From Petrocella atlantisensis (GTDB taxonomy: Bacteria; Bacillota; Clostridia; Lachnospirales; Vallitaleaceae), in the NCBI RefSeq assembly GCF_900538275.1, contig NZ_LR130778.1, positions 3,406,001 to 3,470,000 of the forward strand: a DNA stretch of 64,000 nt, given 5' to 3'. The notes below the pieces were generated by a model, which saw only the letters and a list, made by a program, of their open reading frames with translations, made no database searches and was not told the origin of the DNA. The translations under genes were made by a program, and so were the position numbers. Shown piece by piece: positions 43,168 to 52,306 of the stretch (within the stretch, counting starts at the first letter, position 1; every line of letters starts with the position of its first letter).

Positions 43168-44067
43168 TTATTTATTTTGGTGTAAATGTCTAAATTCTTT
43201 TGGGGTAGTGGCGTATTGCTCTTTGAATTTTTTTGAAAAGTAAGAGGGGTTACCAAACCCAAGTTCATAGCTAATATTTAATATTGAAAGATTGGTTGCG
43301 ATAAGTTTGATGGCTGCCATCTGCAAGCGATGATTTAAAATATAATCATTTGGTGTGGTTTGAAGGGTTTTTCTAAAAAGTCGGTAGCATTCACTTTCAC
43401 TGATATCCGCAACTGAAGCCAAATCTTTAATGGCAAGTTTCTGATCATAATGGGTATGGATGAATTTTGTAATCTTATCCAATCTTATTTTACTTTCAGT
43501 AACGGGTGGTATGGACTCGAATAAGGTTGGTTGGTTGACGCATAGGATATACCATGCATCTAATAAGCGCGCTTGTACAGATAACTCATAGCCAAATCTC
43601 TGATCCGTATAGATAGCGAAAGCGTTGTTGATCTTCTCTAAAATGAGTCGTTCCCACATAATCTTAGGTGAAAGTTTAATAGCTGACAATGATTTATTTG
43701 AACAAATTGGTTTGACAAACTCATTGTAGATCCTACTATCGAAGCGGCCACCAAGGAACTCAGGCTTTAAAACAAAATTAATGATATGGCAGTCGATGGA
43801 ACTTGTTTGGGTTAAGCGATGCATGGTATTACTATTGATAAAGACGCCATCACCTTCTTCTAACTCAAGTGAACCGTCAACATATTCTAAATGTGTTGAG
43901 CCTTCTACGACTACAACCAATTCAATTTCTTCATGCCAGTGCCATGGTACTTCCTTTAAGATGAATTGTGAAAAGTACTCATCATAGCCTGCAAGTGGAA
44001 ACAAACTGTCACCATGACTATTTTGTTCTAATCCATTTTCATCGGTTTCAATAATATGGTTTTGCAT
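43168..44067 (-). CDS. AraC-family transcriptional regulator
   Basis: 299 residues: an N-terminal cupin-like sensor (about 30-120, VPWHWHEEIELVVVVEGS) and a C-terminal double HTH (about 195-295, IKDLASVADISESECYRLFR, then LSYELGF-type second helix NISYELGFGNPSYFSKKFKE). ATG 44067 has AGGAG 6 bases upstream; a longer frame from 44130 has no ribosome site. Probably responds to a small molecule handled by the adjacent transporter. Confidence 0.9.
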   Translation of the reverse strand: MQNHIIETDENGLEQNSHGDSLFPLAGYDEYFSQFILKEVPWHWHEEIELVVVVEGSTHLEYVDGSLELEEGDGVFINSNTMHRLTQTSSIDCHIINFVLKPEFLGGRFDSRIYNEFVKPICSNKSLSAIKLSPKIMWERLILEKINNAFAIYTDQRFGYELSVQARLLDAWYILCVNQPTLFESIPPVTESKIRLDKITKFIHTHYDQKLAIKDLASVADISESECYRLFRKTLQTTPNDYILNHRLQMAAIKLIATNLSILNISYELGFGNPSYFSKKFKEQYATTPKEFRHLHQNK

Positions 44068-44261
44068 TTTATCTCCTAGTGGTAGAATTATTGTATTATT
44101 TGATATCATAAAGGTAGAAAAAACATCCATCAGATAGAATTATTATAACATAAGTGTAGGTGAGGGACATCAATATAATCTAATCCAAGTATCCATCCCA
44201 TTAGCTCTTGAGTATCCTAGTCGATACAAAGGAGCTTTTTAATTGACTTTAAAAAAATATA

Positions 44262-44344
44262 TTGACCTCCTAAGTAATGCGTGATACTATATAGTAGTAA
44301 TAAGTAATAAGTAATACAGAATACAAGTGATACTAAATAGTGAG
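44262..44344 (+). promoter_or_regulatory. PadR operon promoter with two operator copies
   Basis: TTGACC (44262-44267) and TACTAT (44285-44290), 17-bp spacing. GTGATACTATATAGTAG (44281-44297) covers the -10 and recurs as GTGATACTAAATAGTGAG (44327-44344) next to the ribosome site; each is centred on an ACTA..TAGT dyad. Three tandem AGTAATA units (44296-44316) lie between. Autorepression by the PadR protein is likely. Confidence 0.75.
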
Positions 44345-44355
44345 GAGGAGTTTTT

Positions 44356-44679
44356 ATGGATAATATTACTGAAATGTTAAAAGGTGTACTTGAAGGTTGC
44401 GTCCTTGACATCATCAATCAAGATGAGACATACGGTTATGAGATTACACGGAGGCTAAATGCCCTCGGATTCTCTGATGTTGTGGATGGGACAGTATATA
44501 CCATATTGGTGCGGCTTGAGAAAAATAAACTAGTAGACATAGAAAAAAAGCCATCGGATATGGGACCACCAAGAAAGTTTTTTAAGCTTAATGCCGCAGG
44601 GCGTGAGCAGCTGATGAGATTCTGGGAAAGATGGGAATTTGTATCATCAAAAATGAATGAGTTAAAGGAGATGAAATAA
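44356..44679 (+). CDS. PadR-family transcriptional repressor
   Basis: 107-residue winged helix with the PadR pattern (VLDIINQDETYGYEITRRLN, VVDGTVYTILVRLEKNKLV, GPPRKFFKLNAAGREQL). PadR proteins often repress ABC drug exporters and lift on ligand binding. GGAGGAG precedes the start, and the stop overlaps the next start by one base. Its operators are at 44281-44344. Confidence 0.93.
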   Translation: MDNITEMLKGVLEGCVLDIINQDETYGYEITRRLNALGFSDVVDGTVYTILVRLEKNKLVDIEKKPSDMGPPRKFFKLNAAGREQLMRFWERWEFVSSKMNELKEMK

Positions 44680-45026
44680 TGAATTTTTGGGATAAAATCA
44701 CGGGAAACGACATGAAAAAAGAATTAAAAACTTTTGAATCACGGGCCAAAAAACTACCAGCTGACTACCAAATGGCCTGGGAAAAAATCAAAAACCATTT
44801 TTGGCCACACTCAGATTTTACAGGTCGTAATCTTATGTCAATTCTGGATGGTGTGCTTAATCTTCTTGAAGAAACATCGCGTGATGGTCTAAGTGCACAT
44901 GAGGTTTTAGGTGACGATATTGAAGGTTTCTGTTTAGCACTTATAAACGAAGAAGGGTCAAATTCTTTTCGCAACACATGGCGCAAGCAACTTAACAATA
45001 CGATTGCTAAAAAGTTAAGTAAATAG
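44679..45026 (+). CDS. DUF1048 family protein
   Basis: 115-residue helical protein (AKKLPADYQMAWEKIKNHFW, then VLGDDIEGFCLALI) typical of DUF1048, which usually follows PadR genes in exporter operons. Function unknown. Its neighbour at 45036 is a diverged paralogue. Confidence 0.88.
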   Translation: MNFWDKITGNDMKKELKTFESRAKKLPADYQMAWEKIKNHFWPHSDFTGRNLMSILDGVLNLLEETSRDGLSAHEVLGDDIEGFCLALINEEGSNSFRNTWRKQLNNTIAKKLSK

Positions 45027-45035
45027 GAGGCAAAA

Positions 45036-45374
45036 ATGAATATAAAAGCGATAATCGAAGGCAAGAAAGAGTGGCGTGCCCACATGGCTCGTGTAAAAGC
45101 ACTACCCAATGACTATCAGATTGTATATGAAGAGATTCAAAAATATCTCTATAAGGTCGGCCCAATAGAACTAACAGAAGGAATAGGACTTCTTTCAGGG
45201 ATTGTTGATCTTTTTGAAGAGGGCGCTACAAGGGGAAAAGGTGTACTTGATGTGACGGGTAGTAATGTAGCGGATTTCTGTGATGACTTAATCAAAGATT
45301 CTAAAACATACTTAGATCAAGCGTCAATCAATCAAAAGGTGAGCAAGGCCATAAAAAAAGCAACTGATAAATAA
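45036..45374 (+). CDS. DUF1048 family protein, second copy
   Basis: 112 residues with the same pattern as the preceding protein (VKALPNDYQIVYEEIQKYLY, then VTGSNVADFCDDLI). TAGGAGG precedes the start. A tandem pair of DUF1048 genes behind PadR is a recurrent arrangement. Confidence 0.88.
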   Translation: MNIKAIIEGKKEWRAHMARVKALPNDYQIVYEEIQKYLYKVGPIELTEGIGLLSGIVDLFEEGATRGKGVLDVTGSNVADFCDDLIKDSKTYLDQASINQKVSKAIKKATDK

Positions 45375-45432
45375 CTTAAAAGTATATAACAAAGACGTAA
45401 AGTAATATAACTTAAAATAAAGGGATGGTAAC

Positions 45433-45621
45433 GTGATAAAATATGAGTGGCTATTATGCCCTGTCTGTTGTAACAAAACAAGGATAAAAATACGCGAAGA
45501 TACGGTACTTGAAAATTTCCCACTATTTTGTCCCAAATGTAAAAAGGAAACTAAAATCAATGTAAAACAAATGAATATATTCGTTATAACAGAGCCAGAC
45601 GCTAAGACGCAGAGCCAATAA
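45433..45621 (+). CDS. Cysteine-rich KTR-domain protein
   Basis: 62 residues with a zinc-ribbon: CPVCCNKTRIKIR near the start and FCPKCKKET. The KTR after the first Cys knuckle defines the 'cysteine-rich KTR' family of small proteins in Firmicutes mobile or resistance loci. GTG 45433 follows GGGATGG. Role unknown. Confidence 0.8.
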   Translation: MIKYEWLLCPVCCNKTRIKIREDTVLENFPLFCPKCKKETKINVKQMNIFVITEPDAKTQSQ

Positions 45622-45655
45622 CCGTGAGTAAAAATCACAGTTGTTGGCTTTTTTA
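45613..45655 (+). terminator. Terminator after the KTR protein gene
   Basis: AGCCAATAAC / GTTGTTGGCT stem (one G-T) with an inner GTGA / TCAC pairing and a run of six T. Confidence 0.85.
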
Positions 45656-45729
45656 TATAATTACTCAAAATCTTGAAAAAAAAGGACACAGATATGAGTG
45701 GGTTGCTTACAGAAAAGGAGGAAAAGAAA

Positions 45730-46490
45730 ATGAATGGTAGCATTATACAAGTTACAGGCGTGAAGAAGTCATATAAGGATATTGAAGTACTAAGAGGTGT
45801 AGATATTGAAGTAGAGAAGGGTGGATTTTTGCATTATTAGGTTCCAACGGATCCGGAAAAACAACGATGATTAGAATTATGACGACTTTGCTTAAAGCAG
45901 ATACAGGACGAGTTGTGATCAACGGATTTGATGTTGAAGAAAACCCAAGGAATATTAGAGACTCTATCAGCCTTACCGGTCAGTTTGCTGCGATAGATGA
46001 AATATTAACCGGACGTGAAAATCTTGAAATGATAGCAAAACTGAGACATCTTGAAAATCCAAAGGAAGTTGCAGATGGATTAATTCATCGTTTTGGCATG
46101 TGTGAAGCATCAGAACGTAGAGTCAGTACCTACTCTGGGGGCATGAAAAGGCGAATAGACATAGCAATGAGCCTAGTTGGAAATCCAAAGATTATTTTTC
46201 TAGATGAGCCAACGACAGGTCTTGATCCTGAAGCACGGTTAGAAGTATGGAAGATTATAAAAGCGTTATCCGCTTCAGGCACAACAATATTTTTAACCAC
46301 GCAATATTTAGAAGAAGCTGAGAAGTTAGCAGATCAAATTGCCATTCTTCATAGTGGAAAAATTATTGTACAAGATACATTGGAAGGGCTCAAAAAATTA
46401 ATACCTCCAGCAAAGGTAGAATATATAGAGAAACAACCCACATTAGAAGAAGTATTTCTAGCGATCATTGGTAAAAAGGAGGATAATTAA
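45730..46490 (+). pseudogene. ABC transporter ATP-binding protein, frameshifted before Walker A
   Basis: ATG 45730 starts a normal ABC N-terminus (IIQVTGVKKSYKDIEVLRGV) that runs to EKGG and then hits a stop near 45838. The next frame carries IFALLGSNGSGKTT (Walker A), the signature YSGGMKRR, Walker B IIFLDEPTTGLDPEA and a DrrA-like tail. Restoring one base near 45820 joins the two. Translation from ATG 45867 would lack Walker A. Either a true mutation or a sequence error. The partner permease follows at once. Confidence 0.88.
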
Positions 46491-47255
46491 ATGGGATTAT
46501 TTAATAATTATTATATGAATGACATACGTGTTATGTTTGGACGTTCTATGCGACATGTTTTTAGAAGTATGGATACAATTATTACAGTTAGTATAACACC
46601 AATTGTAATTATGCTATTATTTGTTTATGTATTTGGTGGGGCAATTCAGATAGGAACGGAAAATTATATTGATTACCTATTACCAGGGATTATGTTAATG
46701 ACTATTGGTAGTGGGATTGCATATGTTGCATACCGTTTATTTATTGATAAACAACGCGGTATATTTGAGCGTTTTCATTCTATGCCAATAGCGCGTTCTA
46801 CTGTATTATGGGGTCATGTATTAACCTCAATCATATCTAATGGCATTTCAGTAGTGGTGATTATACTTGTTGCTTTATTAATGGGTTTTCGTTCTTCAGC
46901 TGGTATCATTGAATGGCTATCCGTATTTGGCATACTTGGCATATTTACACTTGCTTTGACCTGGGTTGCAGTTATTGCTGGACTTGCAGCAAAAACACCG
47001 GATGGTGCTGGAGCATTCTCCTACCCAATTATCTTTTTGCCTTTTATCAGTTCAGCCTTTGTACCGACAAAAATGATGCCTACAGGCGTACGTATTTTTG
47101 CAGAAAACCAACCGGTAACCCCGATAGTTGAAGCTATTCGTGCTTTACTGTCAAACCAACAAGTTGGATCCGATATTTGGGTTGCTCTTGCTTGGTGTGT
47201 CGCTATAATAATTCTAGCTTATATCTTTGCAATGAGACTATATAAACGCATATAG
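46491..47255 (+). CDS. ABC-2 type permease (DrrB-like exporter)
   Basis: 254 residues with six membrane segments and the ABC-2 pattern (ENYIDYLLPGIMLMTIGSG, then QPVTPIVEAIRALL). The start is immediately after the ATPase stop. Together they resemble daunorubicin-type drug exporters regulated by PadR. If the ATPase frameshift is real, this permease lacks its motor. Confidence 0.9.
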   Translation: MGLFNNYYMNDIRVMFGRSMRHVFRSMDTIITVSITPIVIMLLFVYVFGGAIQIGTENYIDYLLPGIMLMTIGSGIAYVAYRLFIDKQRGIFERFHSMPIARSTVLWGHVLTSIISNGISVVVIILVALLMGFRSSAGIIEWLSVFGILGIFTLALTWVAVIAGLAAKTPDGAGAFSYPIIFLPFISSAFVPTKMMPTGVRIFAENQPVTPIVEAIRALLSNQQVGSDIWVALAWCVAIIILAYIFAMRLYKRI

Positions 47256-47385
47256 GTATTGATAGGTATTGATAAAACAATCAATCGTCTTCAGGATTGT
47301 CAAAAATAATAATTAATGATAAAATAGCCTGAGACAAGTTGTTTGAATCAGTATCAAAAAATAGGAATGAAGGAGCAATACCCAT

Positions 47386-48111
47386 ATGTCTGGACATTCA
47401 AAGTTTGCCAATATCAAGCATAGAAAAGAAAAAAATGACGCTCAAAAGGGCAAGATTTTCACAAAATTAGGTAGGGAAATCATGGTTGCCGTGAAACAAG
47501 GTGGCGCAGATCCAGAGAACAATACAAGACTTAAGGAAATCATCAATAAGGCCAAATCCAACAATATGCCTAACGATACCATCTCCAGAAGTATAAAAAA
47601 AGCATCGGGAGAAGCAGGGGATGTCAACTATGAGAACATCACCTATGAAGGTTATGGACCGGGTGGTGTGGCGGTTATGGTGGTTTGTTTAACGGACAAT
47701 AAGAATCGAACGGCTGCCAATGTGCGACATGCCTTATCCAAATATGGTGGAAACTTAGGAACAACCGGTTGTGTCTCTTTTATGTTTGAGAAAAAAGGAC
47801 AAATCGTCATTGAAAAATCGGATGATATTGATGAAGATGAATTGATGATGGCGGCAATAGAAGCAGGTGCAGAAGATATGAACACAGAAGAGGAAGGCTA
47901 TGAGATCCTTATAGAGCCGGATATGTTTAATGAAGTCAACGATACGTTGTCTGACCTAGGTTATAAATTCTTATCAGCAGAAGTCACCATGATGCCATCA
48001 ACCATGACAGAACTGGGTGGAGATGAGGATACAAAAGCCATTGAAAAAATGTTGGATCAATTAGAAGAAGATGATGACGTTCAAGATGTATACACCAACT
48101 GGGACCGTTAA
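47386..48111 (+). CDS. yebC: YebC/PmpR family protein
   Basis: 241 residues with the family start [20 protein letters not shown], a conserved [20 protein letters not shown] segment, and an acidic C-terminus. YebC proteins act as translation factors that relieve stalling at proline-rich stretches, or as regulators. Single gene, with GAAGGAG upstream. Full length. Confidence 0.95.
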   Translation: MSGHSKFANIKHRKEKNDAQKGKIFTKLGREIMVAVKQGGADPENNTRLKEIINKAKSNNMPNDTISRSIKKASGEAGDVNYENITYEGYGPGGVAVMVVCLTDNKNRTAANVRHALSKYGGNLGTTGCVSFMFEKKGQIVIEKSDDIDEDELMMAAIEAGAEDMNTEEEGYEILIEPDMFNEVNDTLSDLGYKFLSAEVTMMPSTMTELGGDEDTKAIEKMLDQLEEDDDVQDVYTNWDR

Positions 48112-48273
48112 TAAGATTAAAGTGTCAAAACTATATAGTTGAACTTTAACCAATAAGTAAGCAATGAGGCTTTCTTGATAAAAACGTTATGTTTTTCGGG
48201 ATTGCCTTATTCTTTGTACTCTAGGAAAGTCTATGCTATGTAAACGATTAAGGAAGTCTTTCCTGCCGTAACA

Positions 48274-48306
48274 ATTTGCTTCGCAAATCGAGGCGTAGCC
48301 TCTTTG
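48274..48306 (+). terminator. Twin mini-hairpins before ligA
   Basis: ATTTGC-TTC-GCAAAT (48274-48288) and GAGGC-GTA-GCCTC (48290-48302) stand side by side, followed by TTTG. Possible terminator for yebC. Confidence 0.5.
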
Positions 48307-48402
48307 TTCTACAAAATATGGTTGTAAGTCAACTTTTATGATAAAATAAATAAGCAAAAGTGAATCAATATCATGTATATAGATACTAGAAAAGAGGTTG
48401 TT

Positions 48403-50355
48403 ATGTCAGAGATTAAACGAATGAAGGAATTGGTGGCATTGTTATCCCAAGCTTCCAAAGCTTATTATCAAGAAAACCGTGAAATCATGTCCAACCTTGA
48501 ATATGATCAGCTTTATGATGAACTTATAGCACTTGAAGAAAAAAAAGGGCTAGTTTTAACAGGTAGTCCAACCAGGCAGGTAGGTTATGAGATTGTAGGT
48601 GCCCTTCCGAAAGAAGCTCATAATTCTAGGATGTTATCCTTAGATAAGACCAAAAGCCGTGAAGATCTATTAGCTTGGCTAGGTGAGCATAAGGGTCTGT
48701 TATCATGGAAGCTGGATGGCTTAACCCTTGTCTTAACCTATGAAGATGGCGTCCTTATCAAAGGCATTACAAGAGGAAACGGCATTATTGGTGAAGTCAT
48801 AACCAATAATGTACGCGTTTTTGACAATGTACCCCTTAAAATTAATCAAAAAGGTACTTTGGTTGTAAGAGGGGAAGCGGTCATTAAATATTCTGATTTT
48901 GAAAATATTAATGCCCTATTAGACGAAGAAGAACAATATAAGAATCCCAGAAACTTATGCAGTGGTACGGTGAGACAATTAAACAACGCTATTACCGCTA
49001 GCCGACATGTCAACTTTTTTGCTTTTCAACTGGTAAGTGGTGAGGGCTTAAAATGGGATTCTAAGTCAGAACAACTGAATTGGCTTGGGGACTTGGGGTT
49101 TGATGTGGTTCCCTTCAAAAAAGTGGATCATCATAATCTATTAGCTGAATTGGATGTTTTTGAAAAAGAAATCATGGATAATGACTTTGCATCAGATGGC
49201 CTTGTCTTAACCTTTGATTCAAGAGCATATTCTGAAAGTCTTGGTGTTACATCCAAATTCCCAAGACATTCTATTGCTTTTAAGTGGCAAGACGAGATCA
49301 AAGAAACTCATTTAAAGGGTGTTGAATGGCGCGCTTCAAGAACCGGACTCATTAATCCGATTGCCCTATTTGACCCGGTGGAGCTTGAAGGCACGACCGT
49401 CAGCAGAGCAAGTCTTCATAATGTGAGCATCCTTAAGCAACTTGAGTTAGGCGAAGGTGACATCATAAAAGTCTATAAAGCCAATATGATTATACCTCAG
49501 GTTGCAGGTAATCTAACCAGAAGTAATACACTTGAGATTCCTAAGGAATGCCCGATTTGTAAACAGACGACTGAGATCAAAAAAGTTTATGATGTAGAGG
49601 TTCTGTACTGTAATAATATGGCGTGTGGCGCAAAGAAAATCAAAGCTTTTGCCCATTTTGTCAGTCGTGACGCTATGAACATCGACGGAATGAGTGAAGC
49701 CAGCATTGAAAAACTAGTAGAAATGGGCTTAATCAATACGTTGTCAGATATATTTGAATTGGATCAGCATAAGGATTTGATTGTGAATATGGAAGGCTTT
49801 GGTGAAAAATCGTATGAGAATCTCATGGCAGCCATACAAACTTCTAAAAAAGTTAAGCTGGAAAATCTTATATATGCTCTAGGTATTCCAAATGTTGGCT
49901 TAAACAATGCCAGATTGCTTTCTAGGTATTTTGATCATAATATTGATAAAATCAAAGACGCTGATGTGGAGACCTTGGCAAACATTGAAGGTTTTGGTGA
50001 AATCATAGCCAAATCTTTATATGATTATTTTCATAGTCCGAGTAATATTAGCGTTATAAATGCTTTGTTAAATCATATTGAGATTGAAGAAGTAGAAGAT
50101 AATAATAAAGAACAGATTTTAAAAGATAAAATATTTGTCATAACGGGTAACCTAGAAACTTATGTTAATAGAAGTGCACTTAAGGATGAAATAGAAGCCT
50201 TAGGCGGTAAGGTGACAGGCAGCGTGACAGGTAAAACGACATATTTGATTAATAATGATGTCACTTCAACTTCCGGTAAGAATAAAAAAGCCAAAGAGCT
50301 AGGCGTATCCATCATTAATGAGATGGATTATAAAAAACTAATAAAAGAAATATGA
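48403..50355 (+). CDS. ligA: NAD-dependent DNA ligase
   Basis: 650 residues in the normal order: Ia and adenylation domain with nucleotidyl Lys in SWKLDGL (about K103), OB fold, four-Cys zinc finger (CPICKQT...CNNMAC near 385-410), helix-hairpin-helix region and a C-terminal BRCT domain (ILKDKIFVITGNLETYVNRS). It seals nicks in replication and repair. ATG 48403 is preferred with AAGAGG upstream; the in-frame ATG 48373 lacks a ribosome site. LigA sits ahead of gatCAB but separated by a short terminator. Confidence 0.96.
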   Translation: MSEIKRMKELVALLSQASKAYYQENREIMSNLEYDQLYDELIALEEKKGLVLTGSPTRQVGYEIVGALPKEAHNSRMLSLDKTKSREDLLAWLGEHKGLLSWKLDGLTLVLTYEDGVLIKGITRGNGIIGEVITNNVRVFDNVPLKINQKGTLVVRGEAVIKYSDFENINALLDEEEQYKNPRNLCSGTVRQLNNAITASRHVNFFAFQLVSGEGLKWDSKSEQLNWLGDLGFDVVPFKKVDHHNLLAELDVFEKEIMDNDFASDGLVLTFDSRAYSESLGVTSKFPRHSIAFKWQDEIKETHLKGVEWRASRTGLINPIALFDPVELEGTTVSRASLHNVSILKQLELGEGDIIKVYKANMIIPQVAGNLTRSNTLEIPKECPICKQTTEIKKVYDVEVLYCNNMACGAKKIKAFAHFVSRDAMNIDGMSEASIEKLVEMGLINTLSDIFELDQHKDLIVNMEGFGEKSYENLMAAIQTSKKVKLENLIYALGIPNVGLNNARLLSRYFDHNIDKIKDADVETLANIEGFGEIIAKSLYDYFHSPSNISVINALLNHIEIEEVEDNNKEQILKDKIFVITGNLETYVNRSALKDEIEALGGKVTGSVTGKTTYLINNDVTSTSGKNKKAKELGVSIINEMDYKKLIKEI

Positions 50356-50369
50356 GCAGAGCCCATAAC

Positions 50370-50389
50370 GAAGCGAAGCTTCTTTTCTT
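50370..50389 (+). terminator. Short terminator after ligA
   Basis: GAAGC-GAA-GCTTC hairpin followed by TTTTCTT. Confidence 0.6.
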
Positions 50390-50537
50390 GATATAAACCG
50401 CAAGAAATGGTAGAATGAACGATATCTGACTCTGCATTAGATTAAAGGGTTAAACTGTTGTTCAGTAATCAAAGCAATAGTATTAAGAAAAAATAGAGAA
50501 CAAATTAGAGAAGAAATTAAGACTTGGAGGTTATGCA

Positions 50538-50825
50538 ATGAAGATTACCAGAGAAGAAGTTGAGCATGTGGCCCATTTGGCACGTCTTAATCTTACAGAA
50601 GATGAAAAAATTCAAATGACAAAGGATATGGAAGCCATTATTGGCTTTGCAGATCAAATTAATGCTCTAGAAATTGGAGATGTTATACCTACCGCTCATG
50701 TTATTCCAATCAATAATGTATTTAGGGATGATGTGGCCAGACCTTCAATGGACCGAGAAAAATTACTTCGTAACGCACCCAACCAGGAAAATGGGTGCTT
50801 TAGTGTACCAAAAGTTGTAGAATAG
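50538..50825 (+). CDS. gatC: Asp/Glu-tRNA amidotransferase subunit C
   Basis: 95 residues, start [20 protein letters not shown] and end [17 protein letters not shown], both diagnostic of GatC. It clamps GatA to GatB. TTGGAGG precedes it, and the three gat genes follow with gaps of 10-13 bases as one operon. Confidence 0.97.
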   Translation: MKITREEVEHVAHLARLNLTEDEKIQMTKDMEAIIGFADQINALEIGDVIPTAHVIPINNVFRDDVARPSMDREKLLRNAPNQENGCFSVPKVVE

Positions 50826-50835
50826 GAGGCATATC

Positions 50836-52293
50836 ATGTTATATCAGAAATCAGTCAGTGTCTTGCAACATATGCTTCAAAACAAAGAAGTCTCCAGTGA
50901 GGAAGTCACCCAGTCTTATTTAGATAGAATCGATGTGGTGGACAAGAAGGTAGGTGCCTATATAACGGTAGCTACAGAGTCGGCTCTAGCGACCGCCAGA
51001 TCAGTGGATGAGAAAAGAAATAAAGGTGAAGTTCTGTCACCTTTTGCCGGGATACCAATTGGTATCAAAGATAATATGTGTACGGAAGGACTTCGGACCA
51101 CATGTGCCTCAAAAATGTTGGATAATTTTATCCCACCTTTTGATGCCACTATTATTAATAAAATCAAAGAAAACGATATGATTATCCTAGGCAAGTTGAA
51201 CATGGATGAGTTTGCTATGGGGTCTTCTACAGAAAATTCCGCTTATCATGTGACCAAAAATCCTTGGCATTTAGATTACGTGCCTGGTGGAAGCTCAGGA
51301 GGGTCGGCAGCAGCAGTTGCAGCAGAACTTGCACCCTTTACCCTAGGTTCAGATACCGGTGGTTCCATAAGGCAACCGGCCCACTACTGTGGTGTTGTGG
51401 GTATGAAGCCAACTTATGGAAGGGTTTCAAGATATGGCTTAATTGCCTTTGCATCTTCTTTGGATCAGATTGGCCCATTAACAAGAGATGTAAGTGATGC
51501 AGCACTAGCTCTGAACTTGATCTGTGGCCATGACAGAATGGATTCAAGTTCGGCTTTTATAGATACACCGGATTTTACTACCTACTTAGATCAGGATATA
51601 AAGGGCATGCGTATTGCATTACCTAGAGAATTTATGGGTGAAGGTATTGCAGAAGATGTCAAAGCCAGTATATTAAGTGCCGTTAAGGTTCTGGAGAATA
51701 TGGGTGCTGTTGTAGATGAAGTACATATGGAAATGACGGAATATGCATTGCCATCCTATTATCTCATCTCCTCGGCAGAAGCATCCTCCAATCTAGCTAG
51801 GTTTGATGGCATTAAATACGGTCACCAGGCTGGGGACTATGACACACTTGTAGAACTTTATAAACAAAGTAGAGATGAAGGTTTTGGAGCCGAAGTGAAA
51901 AGACGAATTATGCTTGGAACCTATGCCTTAAGTTCCGGTTACTATGATGCCTATTATAAGAAAGCACAGCAGGTTAGAACCTTGATTAAGAACCAGTTTG
52001 ATCTTCTTTTTGCAGAATATGACCTTGTACTTACTCCGACAGGACCAACGACGGCCTTTAAAATAGGTGCTAAAATCAATAATCCTATCGAGATGTATCT
52101 TAATGATATTTGTACGGTTCCTATTAACATAGCAGGTCTTCCTGCAATATCCTTAAACAGTGGCTTCGACCGAATGGGGTTGCCTATTGGCCTGCAATTG
52201 ATTGGTAAAGGCTTCGATGAAGGCACAATAATAAAGGTAGCACACGCTTACGAACAGGCAAGAGTGCTTGATAAAGTAAGACCGGAATTATAG
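50836..52293 (+). CDS. gatA: Asp/Glu-tRNA amidotransferase subunit A (glutaminase)
   Basis: 485-residue amidase-signature enzyme. The Ser-cis-Ser-Lys triad is visible: K in IGIKDN, and Ser residues in [13 protein letters not shown] and [12 protein letters not shown]. It frees ammonia from glutamine and passes it to GatB. Full length with TAGGAGG upstream. Confidence 0.97.
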   Translation: MLYQKSVSVLQHMLQNKEVSSEEVTQSYLDRIDVVDKKVGAYITVATESALATARSVDEKRNKGEVLSPFAGIPIGIKDNMCTEGLRTTCASKMLDNFIPPFDATIINKIKENDMIILGKLNMDEFAMGSSTENSAYHVTKNPWHLDYVPGGSSGGSAAAVAAELAPFTLGSDTGGSIRQPAHYCGVVGMKPTYGRVSRYGLIAFASSLDQIGPLTRDVSDAALALNLICGHDRMDSSSAFIDTPDFTTYLDQDIKGMRIALPREFMGEGIAEDVKASILSAVKVLENMGAVVDEVHMEMTEYALPSYYLISSAEASSNLARFDGIKYGHQAGDYDTLVELYKQSRDEGFGAEVKRRIMLGTYALSSGYYDAYYKKAQQVRTLIKNQFDLLFAEYDLVLTPTGPTTAFKIGAKINNPIEMYLNDICTVPINIAGLPAISLNSGFDRMGLPIGLQLIGKGFDEGTIIKVAHAYEQARVLDKVRPEL

Positions 52294-52306
52294 GAGGACA
52301 GATAGC

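Noticed and set aside
47252-47272. Direct repeat TAGGTATTGA x2 as an insertion footprint
   Set aside because: Adjacent copies of a short AT-rich word after a stop codon; nothing is inserted between them.
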